NCBI GenBank assembly: GCA_004151065.3
Contig: NWUY0300001746.1
Location: 38,017 to 52,124 of the forward strand
Direction: 5' to 3'
From: Larix sibirica
Lineage: Eukaryota > Streptophyta > Pinopsida > Pinales > Pinaceae
Length of the DNA stretch: 14,108 nucleotides
Within the stretch, counting starts at the first letter, position 1; each line of letters begins with the position of its first letter. Below are positions 1 to 7,607 of this stretch, piece by piece. The position numbers and the translations under genes were made by a program. The notes under the pieces were generated by a model, which was not told where the DNA came from, searched no databases, and was given only the letters and a program-made list of their open reading frames with translations.

Positions 1-2
1 AA

Positions 3-1112
3 GCCTTGTATGGCTTGAAGCAAGCTCCAAGGCAATGGTATAACCGCATTGATGAATATTTGATTGGGAATGGATTCAGTAGAAGTCCAAGTGAACCTAC
101 CCTATATACCAAATTGAGTCATGGAGGTAAAATTTTAATTGTATGCTTGTATGTAGATGATCTTATATTCACTGGTAATCTTTCCATTGATGATTTTAAA
201 TCAGCTATGAAAACTGAGTTTGAAATGAGAGACTTGGGGCTTATGCATTATTTTCTTGGCATTAAGGTAAATCAATCTTTAGCTGGGATTTTTATTTGTC
301 AAACCAAATATGCCAAAGATATATTAAAAAGGTTTAGGATGGAGACTTGCAAGCCAATTGCAACCCCAATTGCAATTGGTACAAAGCTCAGCAAATTTGA
401 CAATGGGTAAAGTGTTGATACAACCCTGTATAAGAGGCTGGTTGGCAGCCTTATGTATTTGACTGCAACGAGACCTAACATTATGTATGCAATTAGTTTG
501 ATTTCTAGGTTCATGGAGTCACCCAAGAACATCCATTAGCAGGTTGGAAAAAGAATCATAAGATATGTTTCGGGGACAACTGAGTTTGGTATCTTTTATG
601 CCACTAGTTCAAATTTCAATTTGATAGGTTATTGTGATGGTGATTTTGCTGGCAGCTGTGATGATAGGAAAAGCATGTATGTGTAAGTGTTTAATTGTGG
701 ATCAGGGGCTGTAGCTTGGGCATCAAATAAACAACCTATAGTAACTTTGTCTTCAGCTGAAGCAGAGTATGTGGCAGCTACAGGGGCTGCCTGTTAGCTA
801 GTATGGATGAGGATAATTCTTCAAGAGCTGTTGCATGGACAGGAAGGACCTACAAAAGTGTCGTGTGACAATAAATCTGCCATAGCTCTGTCACGAAATC
901 ATGTATTTCACAAAAGGAGTAAACATATAGACACCAGGTATCACTTCAAAAGAGAATTGGTTAATGCAAATGAAATCTCAGTGGAGTTTTGCAGGTCTGA
1001 AGATCAGTCAGCAGACATTTTAACAAAACCTCTAGCAGGTGACTTGTTTAAATTTCATAGAAAGAACTTGGGAGTTTGCAGGCTACAGGCTGTAGCCGCA
1101 TCCTCTCAATAA
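3..1112 (+). pseudogene. Ty1/copia pol fragment: reverse transcriptase and RNase H
   Basis: This is the C-terminal half of a copia polyprotein, which copies element RNA into DNA and degrades the RNA strand of the hybrid. The left edge of the window cuts it just before the LYGLKQAPRQW motif. The catalytic YVDD box is at 150-161. The frame then passes through the RT connection (KRLVGSLMYLT, RPNIMYA) and the RNase H motifs GYCDGDFAG, SSAEAEY, CDNKSA and SKHIDTRYHF, ending with SADILTKPL. One frame can be read from 3 to 1112, but in-frame stops at 408, 537, 684 and 795 break it. At 537 a Trp is usual and at 795 a Gln is usual in this family, so TGG-to-TAG and CAG-to-TAG changes are likely. I see no frameshift, so the copy is fairly young but dead. 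The polypurine tract and 3' LTR follow directly. Confidence 0.95.
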
Positions 1113-1133
1113 ATCTATGTTGGAGAATTAATT

Positions 1134-1144
1134 AAGGGGGAGAT
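1134..1144 (+). other. Polypurine tract of the copia element
   Basis: The purine run AAGGGGGAGA plus one T lies between the end of pol and the TGTTG start of the LTR. This is the place and composition of the primer site for plus-strand DNA synthesis in LTR retrotransposons. The 21 bases between the pol stop and this tract contain no feature. Confidence 0.8.
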
Positions 1145-1519
1145 TGTTGGAGCTAAATGCTTCTCCAACAACCCCAGTGCTGTGTATAGCAGTTTTGTGT
1201 CATACTCTTGGCAGCTATGCTATTTTTTGTATTTGTGAAGGACAGGGATGGGTTCCCGCCGTTCAAGGATCGGTGTATTTATTTCCCCCTTTTTCAATCA
1301 TCTGAATTCTGCAGGGGAGCTGAAAGCTGTGCGGACATCCTCTTAAATTCCAATTTTGAATCTGTAACAGGGATTTATTGCCTTTGCCTTTTGAGGCTTT
1401 ATATAAATGTTTTTGTAATCTGTCTTTCCTATATAATGAAAAGGCGTGTTCTGTTTGTTTTCCTCCGTCTCTACGCAATTTTTCATTAACCCGTTCTCTC
1501 AATTTCTGTTAGTACAACA
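1145..1519 (+). repeat. 3' LTR of the copia element, about 375 bp
   Basis: The block opens with TGTTGGAG just after the polypurine tract and closes with CAACA at 1515-1519, giving the TG...CA ends of an LTR and a 5-bp terminal inverted repeat (TGTTG/CAACA). A TATA-like stretch (TTTATATAAAT) lies at about 1398-1408, and the T-rich part after it probably holds the RNA start and end. The first 26 bases also form a hairpin of their own: TGTTGGAG at 1145-1152 pairs with CTCCAACA at 1163-1170. The right boundary is inferred from CAACA; the 5' LTR is outside the window, so it cannot be confirmed by comparison. A 5-bp target duplication would begin at 1520 (AATTC), but its partner is also outside. 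Confidence 0.8.
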
Positions 1520-1748
1520 AATTCTCCTCTCATCGCTCTACCTAATCCAGTCATTACGTGCTCTCATATATGGAAGGATGACGGACAGCTCGCCCAAATC
1601 AAAGAAGCTATCGAAATATGAGGAATTAAAATCCTTGGATTGTGGGAAATCCTTGTCAACGAAATTACAAGAAGAAGACAGGTTTTACTGCAATATTATA
1701 CTCCCAATGAGAGAAGGGGAATCTGTTCCATAGCTGGTGCTTATCACG
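1520..1748. other. Spacer between the copia LTR and the MYB pseudogene
   Basis: This stretch is the 3' flank of the minus-strand MYB relic into which the copia element appears to have inserted. A short plus-strand frame from the ATG at 1579 (52 codons, stop at 1735) is rich in Lys, Ser and Glu but matches no family I recognise. I see no RNA gene or repeat here. Confidence 0.5.
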
Positions 1749-2175
1749 CTATTTGGTTGCAATGGATCGTCCTGATAATCTCCCATGCAATCCTCCAACA
1801 ATATGGCACCATGATTTGGAGGCATCTATTTCTACACCATCATCATCTGCTGCTTTCAAGCCTTCTTGATTCATACCATCATAAGCATCAGGTACATTAC
1901 CATAACTATAAGTACTATCAAGAAAGTTTACATGTGCTACTGCCTTTCCACAGTATCTCACCGCCGTTGGTTTTAAGGGTGTATTTTTAGATGTAGAAAT
2001 ATCTTTATGTACGACTCCTTCCTCATCATAATTAGAGTAAGAAGGCACGTCGCTTCTCTTTAAGGGTTTCAGAGATTTGGGCTGTAGTTGGACCCTTTTG
2101 CTCAAGTCGGTATTCCAGTAATTCTTTGTTTCATTGTCAGTTCGACCAGGAAGTCGCCCTGCAATCAACGCCCAT
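1749..2175 (-). pseudogene. MYB pseudogene exon 3 (last R3 helix and C-terminal region)
   Basis: The exon starts after the acceptor GTGCAG at 2176-2181 with A-TGG, completing the Arg-Trp of R3 in phase 2. It reads [21 protein letters not shown]; the usual NEIKNYWN has become NETKNYWN, a change in a conserved core position. The C-terminal part is acidic and Ser/Lys-rich, contains the PTAVRYCGK motif, and stays open to a TAG at 1749. The last residues ([14 protein letters not shown] onward) do not look like the acidic activation tail usual in this group, so a frameshift near the end is possible. The intron before it (2176-2339, 164 nt) has plausible GT and AG borders. Confidence 0.88.
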
Positions 2176-2339
2176 CTGCACATTACCTTGTGATATTAAT
2201 GGTCCATCCGTTTATATCACCCTATAAATCAGAATTCGAAGACAAGATTATGAAATCATTGTACGAGTTTTCTAATTGAATGGTTATGCATCTAATGAAC
2301 ATTACGTCGTCAGAATGTAAAAGGTTGTTAATAGCATAC

Positions 2340-2384
2340 CGATTCGAAGAAGACGATGTAATCTGCAGATCGATGTGGTGAGAC
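2340..2384 (-). pseudogene. MYB pseudogene exon 2, internally deleted to 45 nt
   Basis: On the minus strand a good acceptor (TTTGCAG) is followed by GTCTCA, the usual opening of this exon (codons for G-L). The last part encodes an RLHRLL-like segment and ends AATCG before GTATGC, a good donor. So both exon edges survive, but the middle, which normally encodes the KRCGKSCRLRW helix and NYLRPDIKRG, is missing. About 85 nt are lost relative to the standard 130-nt exon, and the length modulo three no longer fits. Near the end, the GGN codon expected before AAT appears to lack one base. Identification rests on the edges and on RLHRLL; the middle is too short to align. Confidence 0.75.
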
Positions 2385-2427
2385 CTGCAAACCAAATATA
2401 TCTACCTCAAGCTCGATATATCGGTAT

Positions 2428-2511
2428 AGATGCTTCTCATTAAAGGATTTTTTTAATGGGAAAAGAGATGCTTCTCATTAAAGGATTTTTTTAATGGGAA
2501 AAGAGATGCTT
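2428..2511. repeat. 38-bp tandem repeat in MYB intron 1
   Basis: Two identical 38-bp copies (2428-2465 and 2466-2503), beginning AGATGCTTCTCATTAAAGG, are followed by the first eight bases of a third. The unit holds a T7 run. Perfect identity suggests a recent slippage or unequal exchange event in the dead gene's first intron (2385-2662). Confidence 0.95.
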
Positions 2512-2662
2512 CCCACATTCCTATAATATTTATAGAAAATCTGATCATGTATACTACTTCGCCTCATAAACCAAAAATATTTAGTTTTGTACGAATAACC
2601 TAACAATGTGAATGAACCTCATTATAGTCATTACATTCTCGGAAAGAGGTAAAATGGCTGCC

Positions 2663-2813
2663 CTGCTTTCTTGGGAAGAGAGCTCCATCGACCAAGTACT
2701 CCATGGGTTTTAATATACTGACTCAAAATCTTGTCCTCTCTAGCAGGCCAAGCCCCGCGATTGAGACCCTTCTCATGTTTTGAACAGCTCCAACAAGTAG
2801 GAGATCTACCCAT
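2663..2813 (-). pseudogene. MYB pseudogene exon 1 (start and first part of R2)
   Basis: The exon begins with ATG at 2813 and encodes MGRS, then [21 protein letters not shown], then [11 protein letters not shown], the first two Trp-anchored helices of R2. The usual exon of this class is 133 nt and ends in phase 1 (GCA G). Here the same point is reached after 151 nt at 2663. The extra six codons are five between MGRSP and GLNRG (a Cys/Ser/Lys-rich insertion) and one that turns the usual GEGRW into GVLGRW. The next two bases are GG, so the normal GT splice donor is lost and translation would run on into the intron. Confidence 0.9.
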
Positions 2814-3547
2814 AATCGATGACCTGATCCATCCAACAAAGACTAAACCAGCAGCTTGAACAGAATTGTATCTTTCAGCAACCAGTTATGAATTGTTTTT
2901 GCTCAGCAGAATAATAAGATAAGATTAGCATAGCCACTTAACTTATAGTTGATGAACATAGATAAGCCAAGTTAAGTGCCACAAATAGGTTATCTCACAC
3001 TTGTTTTAACTTTCTTCTTGTTAAACTGGTTGCCCCCCACAAACTTCCTCTTAACCATGTATCAGCTAGGAGTTATCCATCCATTAGCTACATGTTATCC
3101 ATGTCTCAGTTACTAGTTATTTTTTACATTCTCTTTTTTTTATAATTGTTTATTTCGAATTTGAAACCCCTACCAAAAAAATCAATCTGCAGAATGCACT
3201 TGTTTTATCCTCGAACAATCTAGATACATCATAGATAATAATCCACCCATATTCTAAGATATAAACACCTAATTTATGTATAGACATGCCGCCTATCTGA
3301 CTGCCCAACTCCTAATTTATGTATAGACATGCCGCCTATCTGACCGCCCTTATGTAAAAAACATTCAAATAACGTGGGCCTCGTGATCGTAGCAGAGAAT
3401 CCAGATGCAACTAGCACAGGGTATTTACCTGAAGAAGGTGACAGAGCGAAGGACGACCAAATGTGCGATCATTGTGTTTCCACGTTAGCGAGTTGATAAA
3501 ACTTCAATGTGATTTCTCCGTATTCTTGAAACCCATATGGTCTTCAC
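2814..3547. other. Gene-free upstream flank of the MYB pseudogene
   Basis: No frame or RNA gene is supported here. On the minus strand this would have been the 5' leader and promoter of the MYB gene, but I see no convincing TATA box at the right distance. The only clear structure is the 43-bp tandem duplication listed separately. Confidence 0.5.
3268..3350. repeat. 43-bp tandem duplication
   Basis: Copy 1 at 3268-3310 and copy 2 at 3311-3350 both begin CCTAATTTATGTATAGACAT. The second copy differs by ACCG for ACTG and ends about three bases short. It lies about 460 bp upstream of the MYB start codon. Confidence 0.95.
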
Positions 3548-3593
3548 TCTTGAGTTGAAATAACGGCTCAAGATTCGAACCGTCATTCTTGAG
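3548..3593. repeat. Alternating TCTTGAG/CTCAAGA hairpin
   Basis: TCTTGAG occurs at 3548-3554 and 3587-3593, with its reverse complement CTCAAGA between them at 3567-3573. The middle arm could pair with either outer arm, giving two exclusive 7-bp stems with loops of 12-13 nt. The second loop contains TTCGAACC, which recalls a tRNA T-loop on the minus strand, but no tRNA fold surrounds it. Confidence 0.7.
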
Positions 3594-3641
3594 TACATCT
3601 GCCCTTCTTTCGCTAGCATCCAAAACAAATGGCAGCAACGT

Positions 3642-3729
3642 GACGACAAATGGCACTTGCAATGATTCCTTGCTCTAAAATGTGAGTCACATGATGAAAA
3701 ATGGCGCTTGCAAGTTGCAATGATTCCTT
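3642..3729. repeat. Imperfect direct duplication of about 30-37 bp
   Basis: GACGACAAATGGCACTTGCA...GATTCCTT at 3642-3670 recurs as GATGAAAAATGGCGCTTGCA...GATTCCTT at 3693-3729. The second copy carries a 7-bp internal repeat of TTGCAAG type. The region after it (3730-4400) is very AT-rich and holds one ambiguous base at 4284; I see no gene in it. Confidence 0.85.
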
Positions 3730-4399
3730 ACCGTAACTATTTCATTGGAAATATATAGTTGCGTTACGTAAATAAGTGTAAAAAAGGAAACACGTATAAT
3801 TTATTTTATCTATGGCATTTGACCAATAAGGTAAATGTGGTCTTGAATAATTTTTATTTTTAAATAAAATAAATGTGAAAATGTGTATTAAATTTGTAGT
3901 GGGTTTTTATGACAGCGGATGAACATCGACATTAAAAAGATTGTGACATTCGTTTTATGTTTATGATTATAATGTTAACGTGGATGTAATTTAATATATT
4001 ATATAAAATTTAAAAATATAAGTTTTCACAATGATTATGATTGATATAAGAGATTTTACATTTTTAATATTAAGTTTTAAAATACAATATATAGGAATAC
4101 ATTATACATTTCATTATTGAGGATGATCAATAATGATGAAGAAGATTAATATTTATTGAAATATTTTGGTCTATCAGATCTTAAGAAAAGATAAATGAAT
4201 TATTTGGCTTTTTCTAAAATGTGGTTCTTATGGTGGAAAGCTGAGAAATAAGTGTTCCTAGGTTCCCATAATTTTGACAAGTTNGTATGTTCATCCCCTA
4301 GATGGTCCAAGATGGATTCTGGAATGAGACATGGTCCATGATGGATACGAACACTTGTAATAGCTTGCTTAGAGGATGACAAACCTCATATGATCACTA

Positions 4400-5079
4400 G
4401 CTCAATGTTCATCCATAGGTAATTGGGGGTCTCTTTTCTAGATGGTGGACACACTACACTATGGCCACATGGAGGATTCACCCAGTGGGAGAATGCCTTA
4501 TAGGATATGATAAGTGTTATTCATTGTAGGCTATGGATACAAGTCCTAGATGGAATGTGGAAGCTTGGTTTCTTATTGAAAGTATTGGATATGGATTAGG
4601 GACACATGGGGCTTTGAAAGTGTTCTTCCAAGGGGTAATTTCTCTAGTGGAGTATTTGGCTTTGGAAGAAGGATGGGGTTTTGGAAGCTCGGGATGGTGT
4701 TCGGACATGAATTCCATAGTTGCATCACCTCAGTTCATTATTGTGTAGAACATCATCATTGGAGCTTGACATGTGTACTCTATGAGTAGAGTGGTTCAAT
4801 TATGTGTGCATTACTTATGTTTAGTAGGCTTGCTCATAAGGCTTAGGTTGACTTGTGTTATATTGTTGGCATCCCTAAACTCTCATATAAATAAAGGAAG
4901 GAGAGTGTCTTACCAAACAACAGATCACATTACATTCATTTTTATCTCTTATTTGGATTACTCCCTTAGTGACACATTAGGGTTTATAAGGAAAACAAAG
5001 TGAAGCATATGAGGAGGAGGTGGCCAATGATTTCTCTCTCTTGATATTCTTCTTTGTACATTTGATAAAGCAAGATCAT
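4400..5079 (+). other. Possible LTR and leader of the second copia remnant
   Basis: This 680-bp stretch lies directly before the decayed gag and is less AT-rich than the DNA to its left. A TATA-like CATATAAATAAAGG lies at about 4881-4894, where an LTR promoter could sit. I could not find a clear TG...CA pair of ends, nor a primer-binding site complementary to initiator Met-tRNA, so the call rests mainly on position. The open frames here (for example from 4533) have no recognisable domain. Confidence 0.3.
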
Positions 5080-6050
5080 GTTTTTGATGCTTTGGTTAAG
5101 CTATTTCATAATTTGTGTGCCTCTCAATAGATTATCTTGTGAAACCAACTTTCAATCATCTGCATGAGCGAGATATATAATATGGTAAACTACTTGACTA
5201 GGATCAATGAATTAAAGGATCAGTTGGCTACCATTGCAACTAAGGTAGAGTATCATGAGATAGTATCCATCAACCTTAAATGGTGTGTTCCTTCGTAGAC
5301 ACCTTTTGTTTAGGGTATTTATGCTTGGGAGAAACTATTGAATTTTTCCCAAAGCTTTGGTTTCGCCTTGTGGGGAAATAAATCAGATTGTAGTGATGTT
5401 CAAAACAACAAGGGAAATACATACCATTGGTCTCATTGGAAATACAAAGAAGGGTGGAAAGAAATCCTTCAAGAAGAAGGATGTGATAGATGCAAGGAGA
5501 AAGGACCTTAGTAAGGTCATGTTCTTTTGATTTCACAAGATGGGACATTATAAAGGATAGTGTCCATTGAAAAATAAGGGAAAGGGAATTAATCATGTTG
5601 CAATTACGACTACAACAAGAGTATAAGAGATGACCTCTCTATTTGAGATTTCCTTTTCCAACGCTTCTTGTTTATTTACTAACATTGTGTTTAGTGTTGG
5701 TTGGTATGTGGATTTTGGATCTTCGAGACATGACATTTGACATGTCATTATTCAGTGGGATTGAGGAGCAAGAGTGAAATATGACCATGGAGCTTGGTGA
5801 TGATGCCACGTAATCTGTGAGAGGTGCTGGATCCATTTCATTCTAGATGCCCCCAGGTGGTGTTCTTGAGTTGAGTAATATTTTAGTTGGTATGGCTTTG
5901 AGGGGAAAACTCCTTTTAGTTTCTAGATATTGCAGAGTTGCTTTTGAAGGACAACAATGCACCATCAGTGACTATAGTCTTGCGATTCCAAGGAATTTGG
6001 TTATAACGGTGAGAGAGGGTGGCCTTTATAGGTTACTTTTGATCCAATAA
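5080..6050 (+). pseudogene. Ty1/copia gag-protease remnant, three frames
   Basis: This is a strongly decayed copia gag and protease, the particle protein and its processing enzyme. Frame 1 from 5080 to about 5335 gives the gag core: FDALVKLF, then MSEIYNMVNYLTRINELKDQL and GIYAWEKL, with stops inside. Frame 2 from about 5400 gives a basic segment (TKKGGKKSFKKKD) and the zinc knuckle at 5522-5563. There the first two Cys codons are TTC and TTT, while the His and last Cys remain (FHKMGHYKG-stop-CP). The protease site at 5702-5731 reads WYVDFGSSRH, with Phe where Ser or Thr is expected after the catalytic Asp. Frame 3 from about 5775 to 6050 gives ELGDDA, GAGSISF, GGVLELSNIL and VREGGLYRL, the segment before integrase. 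Many in-frame stops are TAG where Gln is expected. The start of gag and all of integrase and RT are missing or unrecognisable. It is clearly older than the copy at 3-1519. Confidence 0.88.
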
Positions 6051-6737
6051 CACTCACACATTATGTCGAGAGGTTGGTAGGGCATTCTATTTCTCAAAAT
6101 GCACATGCACAGCTAGGTCTGGATCTTTGCACTCTAATTATAAGATGTTTATGTGCATAGGGTTCTAGTGGCTTGGGAGCATGTAGGGGTGAGTGTCCCA
6201 CCTATTATATATATAACATTATTTTATTCCATCCATGAGACTTCCAATGGTAAAGGGGAGGAGAGGTGTAATGATGAGATTAATTTCATCCATGAGACTT
6301 CTAGTTACTCATTGGATATGTCCAATGCCTTGATGGAGGATGTTGTCTAGATTGATTCCATAGTTGAAACTAAGTGGAGTATTATGGAATATAGATCCAA
6401 GGATTTTGGATTCTCTCAGACATAGGGAGTTTCCCTTAATGATACTCTTACTTCAAGATTATCTCGAGATGAGGAAGTTGGCCTAATTTAGGATAGTTCA
6501 GTTGCCATAGGATTTGAGGTGCATGAGAGAGATTCTCATGATGATAGGTTGATGATGAAATTGCATAGTTCAATGAATATACCACGATATTTACATCCTA
6601 GGATCGATTTGATATTACATGGAGATATGATTATCTTTGCAAGTTGTCCTAGTTAGCTTATAATGTGGTCCCCATTGACGTTGGAAGCAGGGCCATGCTT
6701 ATTGAACTCCACTCTTTCATTACCCTTATTACTTTCA
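6051..6737. other. Unassigned stretch after the gag-protease remnant
   Basis: If the element were complete, integrase would follow here, but I cannot find its HHCC or DDE motifs. The frame from 6153 to 6350 is open but unlike any family I know. ATCCATGAGACTT occurs twice, at 6231-6243 and 6288-6300, 57 bp apart. The stretch may be a deleted or rearranged part of the copia copy or unrelated DNA. Confidence 0.35.
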
Positions 6738-6759
6738 ATATATATATATATATATATAT
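6738..6759. repeat. (AT)11 microsatellite
   Basis: Eleven perfect AT units follow a TTTCA and precede GAAAGGG. It is a simple dinucleotide repeat with no visible function. Confidence 0.97.
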
Positions 6760-7194
6760 GAAAGGGTTAAAGGGTATTCGAAATGAAATTCAACAATACT
6801 AACTAGTGTAGGAAGTATAAGTAAGTCCATCGAGGCTATTGACGCTTGTTGGCAACGAGTATATGCTTATATTATACTAAAGAAACTTCGTCTTGGTTAT
6901 GGATGCTCACGGGAAGTGATGCAATGCCAAGTTAAAGAGATATTAGGAACGCAGATGGACAATTTGTTACTCACACAAATTGAAGTCTTTTGTCATACTT
7001 TATATCAATTGTTTATGGACTGTAAGTTGGTAATAAATTAACCTCATAAATTGGATGGAAGAGGAGACTTGTAGGGTACGTGGTGTTCTGTTAAGTGCAA
7101 ACATCTTTCAAGGTTCATAAACATATGGTGGTTACCATGACTTAGTTATTTATATATATAGTTTTTGAACTTATTTTAAATATTAGGTGTGAAT
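6760..7194. other. Gene-free DNA left of the RNase H insert
   Basis: No coding frame, RNA gene or repeat is supported. It ends at the first copy of the direct repeat that flanks the next block. Confidence 0.4.
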
Positions 7195-7209
7195 AAGTCT
7201 TTCCATTAA
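7195..7209. repeat. Left target-site duplication of the RNase H insert
   Basis: AAGTCTTTCCATTAA at 7195-7209 matches AAGTATTTCCATTAA at 9035-9049 at 14 of 15 positions, including a perfect 10-bp core. The right copy directly follows an A-run, and the left copy directly precedes a coding domain that starts abruptly. This is the footprint of target-primed reverse transcription. Confidence 0.7.
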
Positions 7210-7607
7210 CTGGGCTGGCAGGTGCAGGTGGAGTCTTCTTTGACTCTGAGGGAAACAAGTTGAAAGATTACTCCTAGGGAATTGGTAGGAGGACTAATAA
7301 TAATGCAGAATGGATATCTTTAATCAAAGGATTGGAACTATTAAGGAAAGAAGGCATTGAGGACTTGGTGGTCATCGGCGACTCGTTGATGGTCCTAAGG
7401 GAAGTAAGAAATCTGGCAAAAAACCGTAAGAACCCTATCACTAAGCTTCACCAACTCCTAAAATGCGTCGTCAATGAATGTAAAGCTATCAACTTCCTTC
7501 ATCTGATGAGATATAATAACCAGCAAGCGGATGCAATGGAAAACATAGGAGTTGGTGTTGATTGTGGAGTCTTAGTTTGCAATCAGAAGGTTTATGGGAA
7601 GATCTAG
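7209..7607 (+). pseudogene. RNase H-like domain, N-terminally truncated
   Basis: The frame opens with GLAGAGGVFFDSEGNKL, the end of the first beta strand and the second strand of a plant-type RNase H fold (RVT_3-like), an enzyme that cuts RNA in RNA-DNA hybrids. The first catalytic Asp (in FDGA) is missing because the sequence starts after it. The Glu in NNNAEW (7308-7310), the Asp in IGDS (7380-7382) and the last Asp in QQADAM (7530-7532) are kept. A TAG at 7275-7277 stands where Trp is usual (YS-W-GIG). The frame ends at a TAG at 7605. The abrupt left end coincides with the direct repeat, so truncation happened at insertion rather than by later decay. Confidence 0.85.

Larger units (their letters stand above)
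1749..2813 (-). pseudogene. R2R3-MYB transcription factor pseudogene, TT2-like
   Basis: This is the relic of a plant R2R3-MYB gene, a nuclear DNA-binding activator or repressor. The layout on the minus strand is the family standard: exon 1 holds the N-terminus and most of R2, exon 2 the end of R2 and most of R3, exon 3 the last R3 helix and the C-terminal region. The start MGRS, the GLNRGAW...REDKIL segment and the third helix [14 protein letters not shown] are all clear. [10 protein letters not shown] stretch in exon 3 resembles the TKAxRC motif of subgroup 5 (TT2-type regulators of proanthocyanidin synthesis); this assignment is tentative. Damage: exon 1 is six codons too long, its GT donor is GG, and exon 2 is 45 nt instead of the usual 130, which removes the R2 recognition helix and shifts the frame. 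It cannot make a working two-repeat MYB. A copia element lies about 230 bp past its 3' end. Confidence 0.9.

Noticed and set aside
1579-1735. Short plus-strand frame in the MYB 3' flank
   Set aside because: 52 codons, no domain, no promoter or splice context; kept only as a remark.
3560-3600. tRNA-like T-loop (TTCGAA) on the minus strand
   Set aside because: No acceptor stem, D-arm or anticodon arm can be built around it; the bases belong to the TCTTGAG/CTCAAGA hairpin.
4284-4284. Ambiguous base N
   Set aside because: A sequencing uncertainty, not a biological feature; it lies in gene-free DNA.
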